Notes: a model not told the origin generated them from the sequence alone. 51,848 nt of DNA from Novosphingobium marinum (GCF_013408095.1 NZ_JACBZF010000010.1:1-51848); one strand, 5' to 3'; counted from the first letter of the stretch, positions 8,062-17,862 are shown. Made by a program: numbers and translations.

Positions 8062-8805
8062 TCAGGGAGTAGTCTTCTTCCCAACGGCGAGCAGCCGCTC
8101 GGGTTTTGCGGGAATACTTTTCTTGATGCCTAATGCCTTCTGGCCGACGATAAAAGCGCGATGGAGGAACACCTCTAGCGATGAGAGCAGTTCGGAAACC
8201 TCCTGACTGTCGGGCTCCCAGCCGCGATGCGCAGCCGCATTACCCGCATCCGTAACAACGCCGAGGATGTCCCGCTCAGTTTGCCCGATCCACCCTCCGT
8301 TGCGCAGCTCGTTCAGTTTCTCATCAAATGTCTTGGCCGGGTCGATGCCGATGACTTCGGTTGCACGGTCCAGTGCCGTTCTGAGTCCTATCGCCGTGAG
8401 GATGTGTGCCTGGTTGTCGTGCGCTACGTACATCTGGCTCAGGATATTGCGCAGCTGGGGGTCAGCCTTTTGCATGGCGTCGAACCATACCGGCTTCGTC
8501 TTGGCCTCTGGCTTCGGATAAGTTTGTATCTCCCTCGGATGCTCATACTGCTCCTGCCCCGCCGCATCGTAGTAGTGATCGGTGTCTTCGCTGTTCCAGC
8601 TGGAAGTTTCGTAGAAGACCGTCTCGCACCCTTGACATTCGAGCAGAGAGTGGTCGACACCGCCGTTGACCGAATGGCCATATTGCTTGTCCTCCCAGTC
8701 CCAAGCCTTGTAGATCGAGCCGTGGATTTCGCAGGTGCGCTCGCCATCGCAGGTGGGACAGTGCCCCTTCTTCGTTGCGTTTGTTGCTGTTGGTGTCGTG
8801 GCCAT
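8062..8805 (-). CDS. DUF4145-domain protein with N-terminal zinc-ribbon-like cysteines
   Basis: A 247-residue cytoplasmic protein. It starts with a CPTC knuckle (about residue 17) and a second CxxC (ECQGC, about 57) typical of zinc ribbons. A helical C-terminal part contains the DUF4145 signature around LRTALDRATEVIGIDP and DAGNAAAHRGWEP. DUF4145 is related to HEPN-type helical domains and occurs fused to, or next to, restriction enzymes. It lies directly downstream of the large restriction-methylation gene on the same strand, with a 203-base gap. I saw no catalytic RxxxxH motif, so an accessory or sensor role is possible. Function unknown. Confidence 0.72.
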   Translation of the reverse strand: MATTPTATNATKKGHCPTCDGERTCEIHGSIYKAWDWEDKQYGHSVNGGVDHSLLECQGCETVFYETSSWNSEDTDHYYDAAGQEQYEHPREIQTYPKPEAKTKPVWFDAMQKADPQLRNILSQMYVAHDNQAHILTAIGLRTALDRATEVIGIDPAKTFDEKLNELRNGGWIGQTERDILGVVTDAGNAAAHRGWEPDSQEVSELLSSLEVFLHRAFIVGQKALGIKKSIPAKPERLLAVGKKTTP

Positions 8806-9008
8806 AGAGCCCGATAGCGAGCACTGACGAACTTTTCCAACAGTGTGCGTGTAAGTCGGCGCATCCTAAGTCCGCTTTTTGGGTTTGGCCGCTCTAGAGC
8901 CGCCATTCTGCTTCCGGCCCACAGTCAGCCAATGGAGTTCGGTTGCGGAAAGGTCAGGAAGTGCGCCGGTTGCGGACTTTAGCAGTGACAGCAAAAACCT
9001 AGAGTAGT

Positions 9009-12000
9009 TCAGTCACCAGTGTCATCGCTTAGATCTAACCCGGGTGGAGGGGCCAGCGGCATGCGGGGCGGGGCCGTGCGCCACATGAGAGCAACTTCCT
9101 CGTCGGTCAGGCCATAGGCGCGCTCGACCATGGCAGCGAGGCTGCGCTCATGGGCCAGCAATTCGATCCGTGCCTGCCGGGCAGGCTCGGCGGTCTCGGC
9201 AAACGCTTCGCGCAGCCGACGGAGTTGGGTCGGGGTCAAGCCTTCACGTTTGGGCAGGGCGGCGCGGACCGCTGAGACAAAGCCGTCGCTGTCGAGCTTG
9301 CTGGCCTCGGAAAGGGCGGTGCTAGTAACTCTTGGGAACTCGAACCCAAGCCAGTCAGCAATGGCTCGATCCGCTTTTTCCACGATGGCGGTGTTCGTCT
9401 TAATGCACTCAACATTATCTTGGAACGCTTCCCGCTTTCCGTGTTCAAGCTGCGGAATTGGGAACTCACGGATATAAGGAATATCAAAAGCGAGCGCCTC
9501 ATCCTTCTTGTGCGGGAACTTTTTGAATTGGAAATACCAGCCGATCGGTGAGTTGAGGCAGGCGACGATCCATTCATCAACGGTCGGCAGTATCAAAGCT
9601 GAGTCATTGACCATGTATTGGCCTTGGTCAGTGCAGACTTGGGCATAGAAAGCGATGCGCCGCAAAAGGACCTTCGGGCGGTCAAAATCCTCAAAGTAGT
9701 CGACAGCATCCTGAATCTCATACCAGCGATAACTTCCGGCCTTCCGACCTGGCCATTTCGCATCCTTCTTCGGAGGCTGCCAATTAGCTGGTTTGGGTTC
9801 TAGCTGTGTTCGGAAAGACTCGAGATGCCGAAGTACGCTCGGATATTCTTCAATGTCGATACCTCGCCGAGCGAAGATCATCCAGAGCCCGTTCCACTCC
9901 GGCAGCCAGCGGCCAATGTCCTGACCGCGCAGGTAGGGCTTGATGATGTCGGCTGCTTTCGGGTCATCGCCAACAAGCTGATCGCGTGTGGCGGTGTCGA
10001 TCAGAAATGCCTCATTGAAGCCCGTCTTCACGCCGTAAAGCGGACTAGCCCCGGCATATTCCTCAAGCGATACGCCGCGCTCACGAATCTTCTTGAGCAG
10101 GGCGGCTACGTCTGGCGGCTCCAGCACCCATGCTTCTTCGGTCAGGTCGGAGCGTTCGGCACGATAGGTCGCGGCGTGGACTGCTGCCGACAGACCCTCA
10201 CGCGGAACATCGTCACGCGGGATTACCGCAAGATCGTATTGCTCGGGCACAGCGTCTGCATCGGGCTTCTGCACTGCGATGACGCATGGAAAGACGTCGG
10301 CATCCGGGAACAAATGGCGCGCGTGGCCGAAATCGGCCAGAAATTCGACCCACACATCCTCGGCGAACATCCGCCGAAGCTTCTCTGCATAGCCAGCCTT
10401 CAACCACTTGTTGGTGACGACATAGCCCATTCGCCCGCCGGGCCTGAGCAGCTTGGTCCCCTGTTCGTAGAAATAGACGTAGAGATCGGCGGTGCCGGCA
10501 TAGGTGTCGAAGGCTTTCGACAGGGCGGGCTTGATCGGGGAGATTTCTTCCTGCCGGACGTAAGGCGGGTTGCCAATGACCGCATCGAACCCGCCTGACC
10601 GACCCGAAGAGGACAAGTCGCGCCATACGCCGGGGAAGGCCACTTCCCAGTGGAAGAACCGCTGTTCAGCCGCGATTGCGCGCGCCTCGCGCACTAGGCT
10701 GTCTGCCAGCGCGCGGCGGCGATCATCGGGCCTATGGCTCGGCATCAGACTGCCTTGGACCGGCTCTGGTGCATCCAAGCTTAGCTCGGTTCGCGCGTCG
10801 GCTGCGAGCACTTCGATTTCACCGCTTGCGATCCGGCTGGGATCGCCGAAGGTTCCTTCGTGGACCAGCTTCATCGCTTCAGCCCGGTCGAACTTGCGTT
10901 CGGCTTCGCGCGCCTTGGCGACCGCGCGGTCAATCTTCGCAGATTCCTTTTCGAGCGCGACCCGCGCCTTTTCCGCCTTTGCTTCGTCGGTGCTGTCGGC
11001 CAGCGCCTTGCGCATGTCGGCGAGGCGTTTGTCACCATCCTTGCGAATGGCATCAGCCGGTTCGCGGGGTCGGCGGACATTCGTTTCCAGAACGCCCATC
11101 AGATCATCCGCCTTTGCCAGATCGAGGATCGCTTCGAGCGGAGCGCTGGCTTCGGAGACGGTGGTGAAGAGGCTTTTCGACTGGTCAACCTGAGCAATGT
11201 CGGTGTCGGTCAGCCCTTCGATCTTTTCCATCTCGCGCACGATGTTGGCGAGCGGGGCGAGGTGGCGGTTGGAAATAAGGGCACCGCGTTCTTGCATCCA
11301 GTCCATCGTCGGGCGCACCCACGCGCCAAGCACGCTGTTACCGCACCGCAAATGATGGTCGAGGAACGACAACGGCGCACCTACGGTGAAGCTGTGCAAC
11401 CAGAGCGCGACCTTGGCGAGCTCCACGGCCATCGGGTTGAGATCGACCCCGTGGACGCAGCGCTTGAGTACCATGCGGCGCACGATATGGCGGTCATCCA
11501 GCTGGTCTTCGACGATCGGCCAGTAATGCTCCCGCGCGTTGGCGACGATCCCCTCTCGCAACTCGGCAATGAGCTTCACGAGAGGAGAAGTATAATCGCC
11601 CTCGGCCATGCTTTCGGCATCGCCGACTGCGGTCAAGACCTTGTCCGAAAGCCAATCGACCAAGCTGACGAGGAAATGCCCGCTTCCCATTGCGGGGTCG
11701 ACGATGCGGAGCGAAAGCAGTGCCATGGCCGGATCGTGTGCGCGAAGGTCATCACCCTTTGCGCCGCTTGCTAGAGCGGCTTCGAATGCCTCGCGCTTCT
11801 CTTCGACGACCGGGCCGACCGTTTTTTCGATGATCAGCGATACGAGCGGTTCTGGTGTGTAATACGAACCCGAGCGGTGCCGTGCCTCGTTGTCCGAGCG
11901 CGGTCGGACGGTCCCGGTTTCCTCGATCTCGACACCGTATTCGAGGATCGATTCATAGATCGAGCCGAGCTGCTGAACCGAAAGGTCGCGGTAGTTGATG

Positions 12001-13223
12001 TAGCGAAGCCGCCCTTCTTCCTCGCGGTGTGAGAGCGGTAATATAGCCTTGGCTAGCGTCTCGTCCGACAGCTTGATGCGACTGAGTAGCGAATTGCCTT
12101 CCGCTGCGAACAGGCCGCCGTTGTAGGGCGGAATGCCAAGATCATCGTCGCCTTCGGAAATTGCGCCGAAAATTGTCTCGAGGCGCGACCAGTAGGCAGT
12201 GCTGCGGGCGAGCTGTGCTTGCCTTTGCACATGCCGTTCCTTGATCTCCTCTCGAAGACGGGTCAGGCAATAGTCCGCGTAGGGACCGCGCTCGTCGGGG
12301 AGCAGATTCCGATCTTCGGCATAAAGCACAAACAATAGACGATAGAGAAGGAACATGGCCGCTTGGCGAACCTGCTCGGCGTAGCCATCATCGAGCGTCT
12401 CGGGGCGATCCGGGTCTGCCAACGAGATGGCAGTAATCAGTTCGGGAAAGACGGTTTCGAACACCGTATCTGCCAGATCCTTGCGGACCCTTTCCTCCCA
12501 CCGGCGCGCATCCTCGATCGCGATCAGGTGAAAGCTGCGGCCCTGCTCGCTCGGACGAAACGCTTCGCGACCAAAAATCAGCACGAACAATCGGAATGCG
12601 TAATCTGGATCGATCGGTTCGTCGAGTAGATCCGGTTCGCATCCGGGCAGACCAAAGACCTTGCCCAGGTCAATTTCGAAGAAGTCCTCAGCGACAGAAA
12701 GAGCGTTTTGGTAGTAGAGCCGCCAGTGCCGTCCGTTAGTCAGAATGCCCCACGGCATCTTTCCATCTGCCACGACGGCAGCGCGGCGCAGATAATGCAT
12801 GATTTGGGTCGACGGAACACCCTGGTCGCCTTGCCCTTCGCGATCGAGCGGGCGGTTCCAGCGCTTCGCTTCGACAAGAGCAGCGCCATGACGGAAGCGT
12901 TGCCATGGCTCGAGTGTCTTCGCCTTTTCTGCGGCGTCGCCATCGGCGAAAAGCAAGGCATCGGGAACGTCCTTGCGTCCCTTTGTCGTCATGTTCTGTT
13001 GAACGGATTTGTGTTGCCAGCCCAGCAATTCGAGCAGCGGATAAATAAGTTGGTCTTCGGTTTCTGCTTCGGTTGGCTTCTTGTGGCCTGAATGTTCATG
13101 CAGCAAATGCTGGGCGCTTTCGTAGAGCTGCTCAACTTCACTAATTTCGAGATTCTGCCACTCAGGGGATTCGGTGACCCCTTGCTTCAGCCAATCACGA
13201 GTGAACAATGCGCCTTGGAACAC
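9009..13223 (-). CDS. Single-chain restriction-modification enzyme: PD-(D/E)XK nuclease plus Eco57I-like N6-adenine methylase
   Basis: A 1404-residue type IIG-like enzyme. The N-terminal part has a PD-(D/E)XK nuclease pattern: DVPDALLF (about residue 85), then ALVEAKRW (about 113). The methylase follows: motif I DPAMGSGHFL (about 509) and catalytic motif IV NPPY (about 884), an unusually wide separation filled by a charged helical insert (about 690-850). The C-terminal 400 residues resemble target-recognition and helical spacer regions. The start is GTG, preceded by GGAGGG at 7-base spacing. No separate specificity or restriction subunit is present, so one chain probably methylates and cleaves. 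Related long methylases serve in BREX as PglX, but no other BREX gene is near. Confidence 0.85.
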   Translation of the reverse strand: MFQGALFTRDWLKQGVTESPEWQNLEISEVEQLYESAQHLLHEHSGHKKPTEAETEDQLIYPLLELLGWQHKSVQQNMTTKGRKDVPDALLFADGDAAEKAKTLEPWQRFRHGAALVEAKRWNRPLDREGQGDQGVPSTQIMHYLRRAAVVADGKMPWGILTNGRHWRLYYQNALSVAEDFFEIDLGKVFGLPGCEPDLLDEPIDPDYAFRLFVLIFGREAFRPSEQGRSFHLIAIEDARRWEERVRKDLADTVFETVFPELITAISLADPDRPETLDDGYAEQVRQAAMFLLYRLLFVLYAEDRNLLPDERGPYADYCLTRLREEIKERHVQRQAQLARSTAYWSRLETIFGAISEGDDDLGIPPYNGGLFAAEGNSLLSRIKLSDETLAKAILPLSHREEEGRLRYINYRDLSVQQLGSIYESILEYGVEIEETGTVRPRSDNEARHRSGSYYTPEPLVSLIIEKTVGPVVEEKREAFEAALASGAKGDDLRAHDPAMALLSLRIVDPAMGSGHFLVSLVDWLSDKVLTAVGDAESMAEGDYTSPLVKLIAELREGIVANAREHYWPIVEDQLDDRHIVRRMVLKRCVHGVDLNPMAVELAKVALWLHSFTVGAPLSFLDHHLRCGNSVLGAWVRPTMDWMQERGALISNRHLAPLANIVREMEKIEGLTDTDIAQVDQSKSLFTTVSEASAPLEAILDLAKADDLMGVLETNVRRPREPADAIRKDGDKRLADMRKALADSTDEAKAEKARVALEKESAKIDRAVAKAREAERKFDRAEAMKLVHEGTFGDPSRIASGEIEVLAADARTELSLDAPEPVQGSLMPSHRPDDRRRALADSLVREARAIAAEQRFFHWEVAFPGVWRDLSSSGRSGGFDAVIGNPPYVRQEEISPIKPALSKAFDTYAGTADLYVYFYEQGTKLLRPGGRMGYVVTNKWLKAGYAEKLRRMFAEDVWVEFLADFGHARHLFPDADVFPCVIAVQKPDADAVPEQYDLAVIPRDDVPREGLSAAVHAATYRAERSDLTEEAWVLEPPDVAALLKKIRERGVSLEEYAGASPLYGVKTGFNEAFLIDTATRDQLVGDDPKAADIIKPYLRGQDIGRWLPEWNGLWMIFARRGIDIEEYPSVLRHLESFRTQLEPKPANWQPPKKDAKWPGRKAGSYRWYEIQDAVDYFEDFDRPKVLLRRIAFYAQVCTDQGQYMVNDSALILPTVDEWIVACLNSPIGWYFQFKKFPHKKDEALAFDIPYIREFPIPQLEHGKREAFQDNVECIKTNTAIVEKADRAIADWLGFEFPRVTSTALSEASKLDSDGFVSAVRAALPKREGLTPTQLRRLREAFAETAEPARQARIELLAHERSLAAMVERAYGLTDEEVALMWRTAPPRMPLAPPPGLDLSDDTGD

Positions 13224-13578
13224 TAAGACCCTCCATACCTTGAGTGGAGTAGCCGAACTTACATCGACTTACACCCAAACTGTGATTGTCATGCACAATG
13301 AACGACCGCGTCCCACGCCCAAGGTCTGCCTCGAAGCCCAGAGGAAAGGAGCCCGAGCGGGATATGCCACGCCTTGGACCGAAAGCGGACCGTAGCCAGG
13401 TGACCCGTTTAGCGATCAGTGCACCGCGCTCGCCGGCTGATCACGGAATTCATCAAGCCACCCGGGATCGAGTGACAGGCGATTCCGGTTCAATTCGATA
13501 GCAAACTACTTCCCCCTTGTGTCAGGATGGCCCTACAGTCACCTTCGAGATCTTCGAGCCATTTGAGATAATGACCGC
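13224..13578. other. Intergenic region between divergent defence genes
   Basis: This stretch of 355 bases separates the restriction-methylation gene and gajA, which are transcribed away from each other, so promoters for both should lie here. Only the GGAGGG ribosome-binding site of the methylase gene is clear. Short open frames within it have no ribosome-binding site and no recognisable product. I see no gene. Confidence 0.5.
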
Positions 13579-15576
13579 ATGCGCCTTGAGAACATTAAGA
13601 TCCGAAACTTCAGGTTGCTGCGCCGACTCTCAATCGATCTCGCCCAGGACAAAACGACGACCATTTTGGTGGGGCCGAACAATAGCGGGAAAACCTCAGT
13701 AATGGAGGCTCTCCGGCTGTTTATCGGGCAAGGAGCCGAGGCTCCTAAAATCTCCTTCCACGACCTCTCTCAGCTTCGCCACCGGGACCTGAAGCGGATC
13801 GAGCGAAAGGTTGCGGCTGAAGCTGATCCAGAAAAGAAGATTGAGCTGCTTAGGCGGCTTACACCGCGTATGCGGCTCGATCTGACCTTTTCCTATGGCG
13901 AAGATCCCGCCGACCTCGTTGCAGCCACCAAGCTTTTGATGGACCTTACGCCTGGCACAAGCAGAGTGCGCATGCGGATCGACTATCGACTGGAGAACGC
14001 GAAAAAGCTTCTCGACGAGTTTGGGGCCAGGCCTCGCAAAGACGTCTCGCTGTGCGACTATCTGAAAGAGACGTTCAGAGATCATTTCAAACGCGTTTTC
14101 TTCAAAGTGTCCCCTGACGGCAAAGAAGTGGAACAACTCGAAGACGGCAATTTGCTGAAATCCCTACTGCGCATCGACATCGTGCCCGCTCAGCGGCACG
14201 TCGATGACGATGAGGGAAGCCGGTCCGCGAAGCTCTCAAAACTTCTCCACGATCATTACGAACGCTTCTATCGGGTCGATGACGCTGCCGGTTATCAAGC
14301 GATCGAAGATGCACTCACGGCGAGCGCAGGCGACCTTACGGGGATGTACGGCAAAGCCTTTGGCCGTTTGACGAAGCGCCTTCAGAGTTTTGGCTATCCG
14401 CCAGGCCAAAAAGCGCCGGACCTGAGGGTACGTGCTGAACTGAGCGCAGAAACAATTTACCGTGACAATGCGCGAATATATTATGCCAGCGAACACGCCG
14501 AAAAAGAAGGAGTAATGGAGGAGTTCGAGCTGCCCGAAAAATATAACGGGCTCGGCTACAAAAACCTGATTTACATTGTCCTGCAGCTGGAGTCCTTCCG
14601 CGCTGCGATCGACGCGACGATGGGCGACAAGCCGCGCGTTCATATAATCGCGATTGAAGAACCCGAGGCGCACCTGCACCCGCAGATGCAGACGGTTTTC
14701 ATCAGCGAGATTTCGAAGGTTTTGGAAACGGACGGAGGGACGACAGCACAAGTTCTGCTCTCCACACACTCGTCCCACATGATCGCTCATTCTGAGTTCG
14801 AGCCCGTGCGCTATTTCCGCAGGGTTGGCCGTCAGGTCGTCATGCAGGACCTTTCGCAGCTACCGCTGCCACCACACAACCCCGACCTTCTCGACTTCCT
14901 GCGCCGCTATGTTCGACTGACTCATTGCGATCTGTTTTTCGCGGACAAGGCCATCTTCGTGGAAGGCCAGGTCGAGCGGCTGCTGCTCCCAATGATGATT
15001 GAGGAGCAAGCCAAGGTGGCTGGCTGCGAGACGCTCGGAAGTCAGTATGTCAGCATTTCTGAGGTGGGCGGGGGGCACGCCCATAAGTTTAAGCCGATCA
15101 TCGACTTTCTTGGCATTCCGAGCCTGATCATTACCGACCTGGACTCGGTCGATGACGGAGGAAAAAAATGCCCGGTCGCGACGGGGAAAAGCACTAGCAA
15201 CGCCTGTCTCCGCAAATGGATTCCCGAGAAGGAAACCGTCGAAGAATTGCAAGCCTGCGATAATGCGGCCAAGACGCAAGGCTGCATTCGGGTTGCCTAT
15301 CAGGTCACCCAGGACGGGCATTGTGGTCGTTCATTCGAGGAAGCATTCATCTACGCCAACATCACTTGGCTGACTGACAATCATGCCAAGCTCAGCACGA
15401 CTAAGGCTGCCGTCAAGAAAGCGATAGACGCAGGCCTGACAGCACAAGCGTGGGAGTTGAGCGGCAAGCTCGGGAAGGTCGATTTCGCCCTCGATCTGAT
15501 GGGCGCACCAGGCTGGGAGATTCCCCTCTATATTCAACAAGGCCTCCAATGGCTGGCCGAGCATCCCGCAAAATGA
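13579..15576 (+). CDS. gajA: GajA-like OLD-family ATPase/TOPRIM endonuclease (Gabija)
   Basis: A 665-residue protein. It opens with an SMC/OLD-type ATPase, MRLENIKIRNFRLLRRLSI with Walker A GPNNSGKT (about residues 33-40). Walker B IIAIEEPEAHLHP (about 355-367) and an H-loop LLSTHSSHM follow. The C-terminal TOPRIM domain has AIFVEGQVERLLLP (about 457) and the acidic LIITDLDSVDDG (about 515), with a late SFEEAFI. In Gabija, GajA is a sequence-specific DNA nicking endonuclease restrained by nucleotides and activated when phage depletes NTPs. It is longer than the ~580-residue Bacillus protein. A UvrD-like helicase overlaps its stop, the diagnostic GajA-GajB order. The ribosome-binding site is weak. 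Confidence 0.9.
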   Translation: MRLENIKIRNFRLLRRLSIDLAQDKTTTILVGPNNSGKTSVMEALRLFIGQGAEAPKISFHDLSQLRHRDLKRIERKVAAEADPEKKIELLRRLTPRMRLDLTFSYGEDPADLVAATKLLMDLTPGTSRVRMRIDYRLENAKKLLDEFGARPRKDVSLCDYLKETFRDHFKRVFFKVSPDGKEVEQLEDGNLLKSLLRIDIVPAQRHVDDDEGSRSAKLSKLLHDHYERFYRVDDAAGYQAIEDALTASAGDLTGMYGKAFGRLTKRLQSFGYPPGQKAPDLRVRAELSAETIYRDNARIYYASEHAEKEGVMEEFELPEKYNGLGYKNLIYIVLQLESFRAAIDATMGDKPRVHIIAIEEPEAHLHPQMQTVFISEISKVLETDGGTTAQVLLSTHSSHMIAHSEFEPVRYFRRVGRQVVMQDLSQLPLPPHNPDLLDFLRRYVRLTHCDLFFADKAIFVEGQVERLLLPMMIEEQAKVAGCETLGSQYVSISEVGGGHAHKFKPIIDFLGIPSLIITDLDSVDDGGKKCPVATGKSTSNACLRKWIPEKETVEELQACDNAAKTQGCIRVAYQVTQDGHCGRSFEEAFIYANITWLTDNHAKLSTTKAAVKKAIDAGLTAQAWELSGKLGKVDFALDLMGAPGWEIPLYIQQGLQWLAEHPAK

Positions 15577-17249
15577 TGACGGAAGCGGACGAAAAAATCC
15601 TGGATTGTCTGCACACGCGACAGAGCTTCCTGATCGACGCCGGGGCGGGCTCGGGCAAAACATCGTCCCTCATTCGCGCTCTTGATTTCATTCGAGGACC
15701 GGACCGTTCGAGCGTTATCGGGGAAGGCCAGCGTGTGGCCTGCATTACTTTCACGAATGTAGCAAAGAATGAGATCATCGAGCGTACAGAGCACGACCCC
15801 TTGTTTGTGGTCTCAACGATCCACGACTTCTTATGGGCCTCGATCAAAAACTTTCAGAAAGAGCTGAGGCCCGCCCTTCTTGCGTTCAATGACCGGTTGC
15901 CTGCAAGCAGCCGCAGAAAGCAAGATCAGGAGGAATTGGCAGAAGCTTTAAAGACGGTACCGACGATCGCCTACTCCGATCGCGGCGCAAACTTCTTGGA
16001 AGGCCGAATTTTTCACGACGACCTTTTGGGCGTGGCTCACATTATGTTCCACGACCATCCGCTTTTATCGAAAGTGGTCGCCGCTCGATTCCCGTTCATA
16101 TTTGTAGACGAATACCAGGACACTGATCCGCTGGTTGTCTCCGCCCTGTTGGATCATCTTCTTAAGACAGAGCATCCCCCGCTGATCGGTTTCTTTGGCG
16201 ACAAGATGCAGAACATCTATTCGGGAGGGGTCGGCGAATTGTCGGCCGATCAGCAGGCACAGCTGGTTCAAATCAAGAAGGAGGAGAACTATCGGTGCTC
16301 CAAGGCGGTGATCGACGTTCTCAACAAGGTCCGAACTGACATTCAGCAGGAGCCAGCGGGTGCCAATTTACCGGGGGGCGCGGTGTATGTCAGTCTCACC
16401 GGCACGGCTCCGGACGCGGACATTGCCGAACTCGCCGTCCAGAAAGCGCAGGATGTCTTCGGCTGGAGTGTACAGGGCGAGTTGAAGGTTCTATTCCTCA
16501 CTCACCGCCTTATCGCCCGCAAGGCCGGATATGCCGATCTATTGGCAGCCTTCGCCAGTCGGGGAAGCTTTACGCAAGATAAGTTTCAGAGCGGCGAAGA
16601 CCCGATTGCAGCCTTCTTCCTTAAAAAAGTCGAGCCATTTATTACTGCTTGGCGTGAAGGGCGGGTGGGGCGCGCTATCAGTTCATTGAAGGAACGCCCG
16701 ATCCCGATCGCGGGGCCAGCCGAGAAGGCGCGAGTGAAGGCGGCCCTAGATGACCTCATCAAACTAATTGATGCCGGAGGAACGATTGAAGCAATCTTAA
16801 TGCATCTGCGGGCAGCGCAATTGGTCACACTCCTTGATGACTTGGAAGCGGCCGTGGCAGGCCCTGTGGTGGCTGCCGAGGCAGGATCGCCCGAGGCAGC
16901 GCATCAGGCCTTTCTGGATCTTCTTCTGGCGGTGCCCTATCTGGAAGTCAGTCGTTACCGCGCCGTGCTGGAAAACAGCATGCCGTTCTCAACCAAACAC
17001 GGCGTGAAAGGCGATGAATTTCAGAACGTGATCGTGGTTTTGGATGACGCTGGCGCGAACTGGAACCAATACTCGTTTGGCAAGCTGCTGGCAGGAACCG
17101 ACACCAGCGAAAGCCGGGAGCGGAGAACCCGCCACCTCTTCTATGTTTGTTGCTCGCGCGCCAAAGACAAGCTGATTGTGGCTGACCTCGGGGTTGGGGC
17201 CCAGGCCAAAATCGAGGCGCTTTTCGGGGCCAGCGCGGTAGCCATGTGA
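15573..17249 (+). CDS. gajB: GajB-like UvrD/PcrA-type helicase (Gabija)
   Basis: A 558-residue superfamily 1A helicase. Motif I is DAGAGSGKTSSL (about residues 22-33), Ia CITFTNVAKNEI, II FVDEYQDTD (about 176), III GFFGDKMQNIY, V KHGVKGDEFQNVIVV (about 475) and VI FYVCCSRAKDKL (about 520). The ATG at 15573 overlaps the gajA stop (ATGA); a second ATG follows at 15576. Upstream codons in this frame lie inside gajA and do not look like helicase. In Gabija, GajB joins GajA in a large complex and is thought to sense DNA termini or unwinding. The overlap points to co-translation with GajA. Confidence 0.9.
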   Translation: MMTEADEKILDCLHTRQSFLIDAGAGSGKTSSLIRALDFIRGPDRSSVIGEGQRVACITFTNVAKNEIIERTEHDPLFVVSTIHDFLWASIKNFQKELRPALLAFNDRLPASSRRKQDQEELAEALKTVPTIAYSDRGANFLEGRIFHDDLLGVAHIMFHDHPLLSKVVAARFPFIFVDEYQDTDPLVVSALLDHLLKTEHPPLIGFFGDKMQNIYSGGVGELSADQQAQLVQIKKEENYRCSKAVIDVLNKVRTDIQQEPAGANLPGGAVYVSLTGTAPDADIAELAVQKAQDVFGWSVQGELKVLFLTHRLIARKAGYADLLAAFASRGSFTQDKFQSGEDPIAAFFLKKVEPFITAWREGRVGRAISSLKERPIPIAGPAEKARVKAALDDLIKLIDAGGTIEAILMHLRAAQLVTLLDDLEAAVAGPVVAAEAGSPEAAHQAFLDLLLAVPYLEVSRYRAVLENSMPFSTKHGVKGDEFQNVIVVLDDAGANWNQYSFGKLLAGTDTSESRERRTRHLFYVCCSRAKDKLIVADLGVGAQAKIEALFGASAVAM

Positions 17250-17282
17250 TCAAGTGGCAGCGCATGTTGGACAGGCCGCTAG

Positions 17283-17636
17283 TACGAGCCCCAGGTCATC
17301 GTTCAACTATGCAGCGATGCGCGTGCCAACCGCGACTTCCGATTCACCAGCAGCGACGGCGTTTTGATCCTGCTCCTGCACTGCGGTCCATCGGCCCGAC
17401 GGACGACCACTTTTAAGGACGATGCGAGCCATGTCGAAAGGCTACCTAGAGGGCGCAGTACGGACTTATCTGCCTCAAATTACGCTGCCGCTGAGCACTT
17501 TGCCCTGTGATCGTTCCTGCACATGTTCGGGTCAGCCCCCGATCTCGATGTGGCGTTCGAGAACGAGCAAGACCGAGAAGCAGCCTGCAACTTCATGGAT
17601 CTCCTGGAGGCATCGGAGGGCGATGGCGTTAGCTGA
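17283..17636 (+). pseudogene. Decayed hypothetical gene with one in-frame TGA
   Basis: One frame reads about 75 plausible residues (including VQLCSDARANRDFRF and LILLLHCGPSARRTTTF), meets TGA at 17508-17510, then continues for about 42 more (SFLHMFGSAPDLDVAFENEQ onward) to a second TGA at 17634-17636. Both halves have ordinary protein composition in the same frame, and HFAL-stop-SFLHMF would be restored by TGA to TGG (Trp). No clear start codon is seen after the in-frame TAG at 17280, so the 5' end is also lost or displaced. The family is not recognised. The second half alone could be a 37-residue peptide starting at ATG 17523, but it lacks a ribosome-binding site. Confidence 0.35.
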
Positions 17637-17862
17637 TTGCAGGAAAGGTCAAGTGAGCCTGCAGACCCACACCCGATACCCATCCGGCTTTAGTCGCGAA
17701 CAGTCCTGAACCAGGTCAGCTGAGGACGGCAACCCGTTCCTTTCCGGCCGTGTTGGCAGCTGCGCTGCCTGCCCGCACCACCCGTCATGAACAGGTTTCC
17801 CTTGGAGCTTTGCCCCTGCGGTGCAGTCCTCCCATGCCCTGCTTCTTCTGGATGTTCGCAAG

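Noticed and set aside
9825..11774. Long + strand open frames opposite the restriction-methylase
   Set aside because: The minus frame carries PD-(D/E)XK and NPPY motifs throughout; the + frames have no motif or start signal.
9009..13223. BREX system (PglX) assignment for the large methylase
   Set aside because: No brxA, brxB, brxC, pglZ or brxL gene is nearby, and an N-terminal nuclease motif points to a self-contained enzyme.
13286..13501. Small + strand frame in the gap before gajA
   Set aside because: No ribosome-binding site, no recognisable motif and low-complexity Arg/Pro composition.
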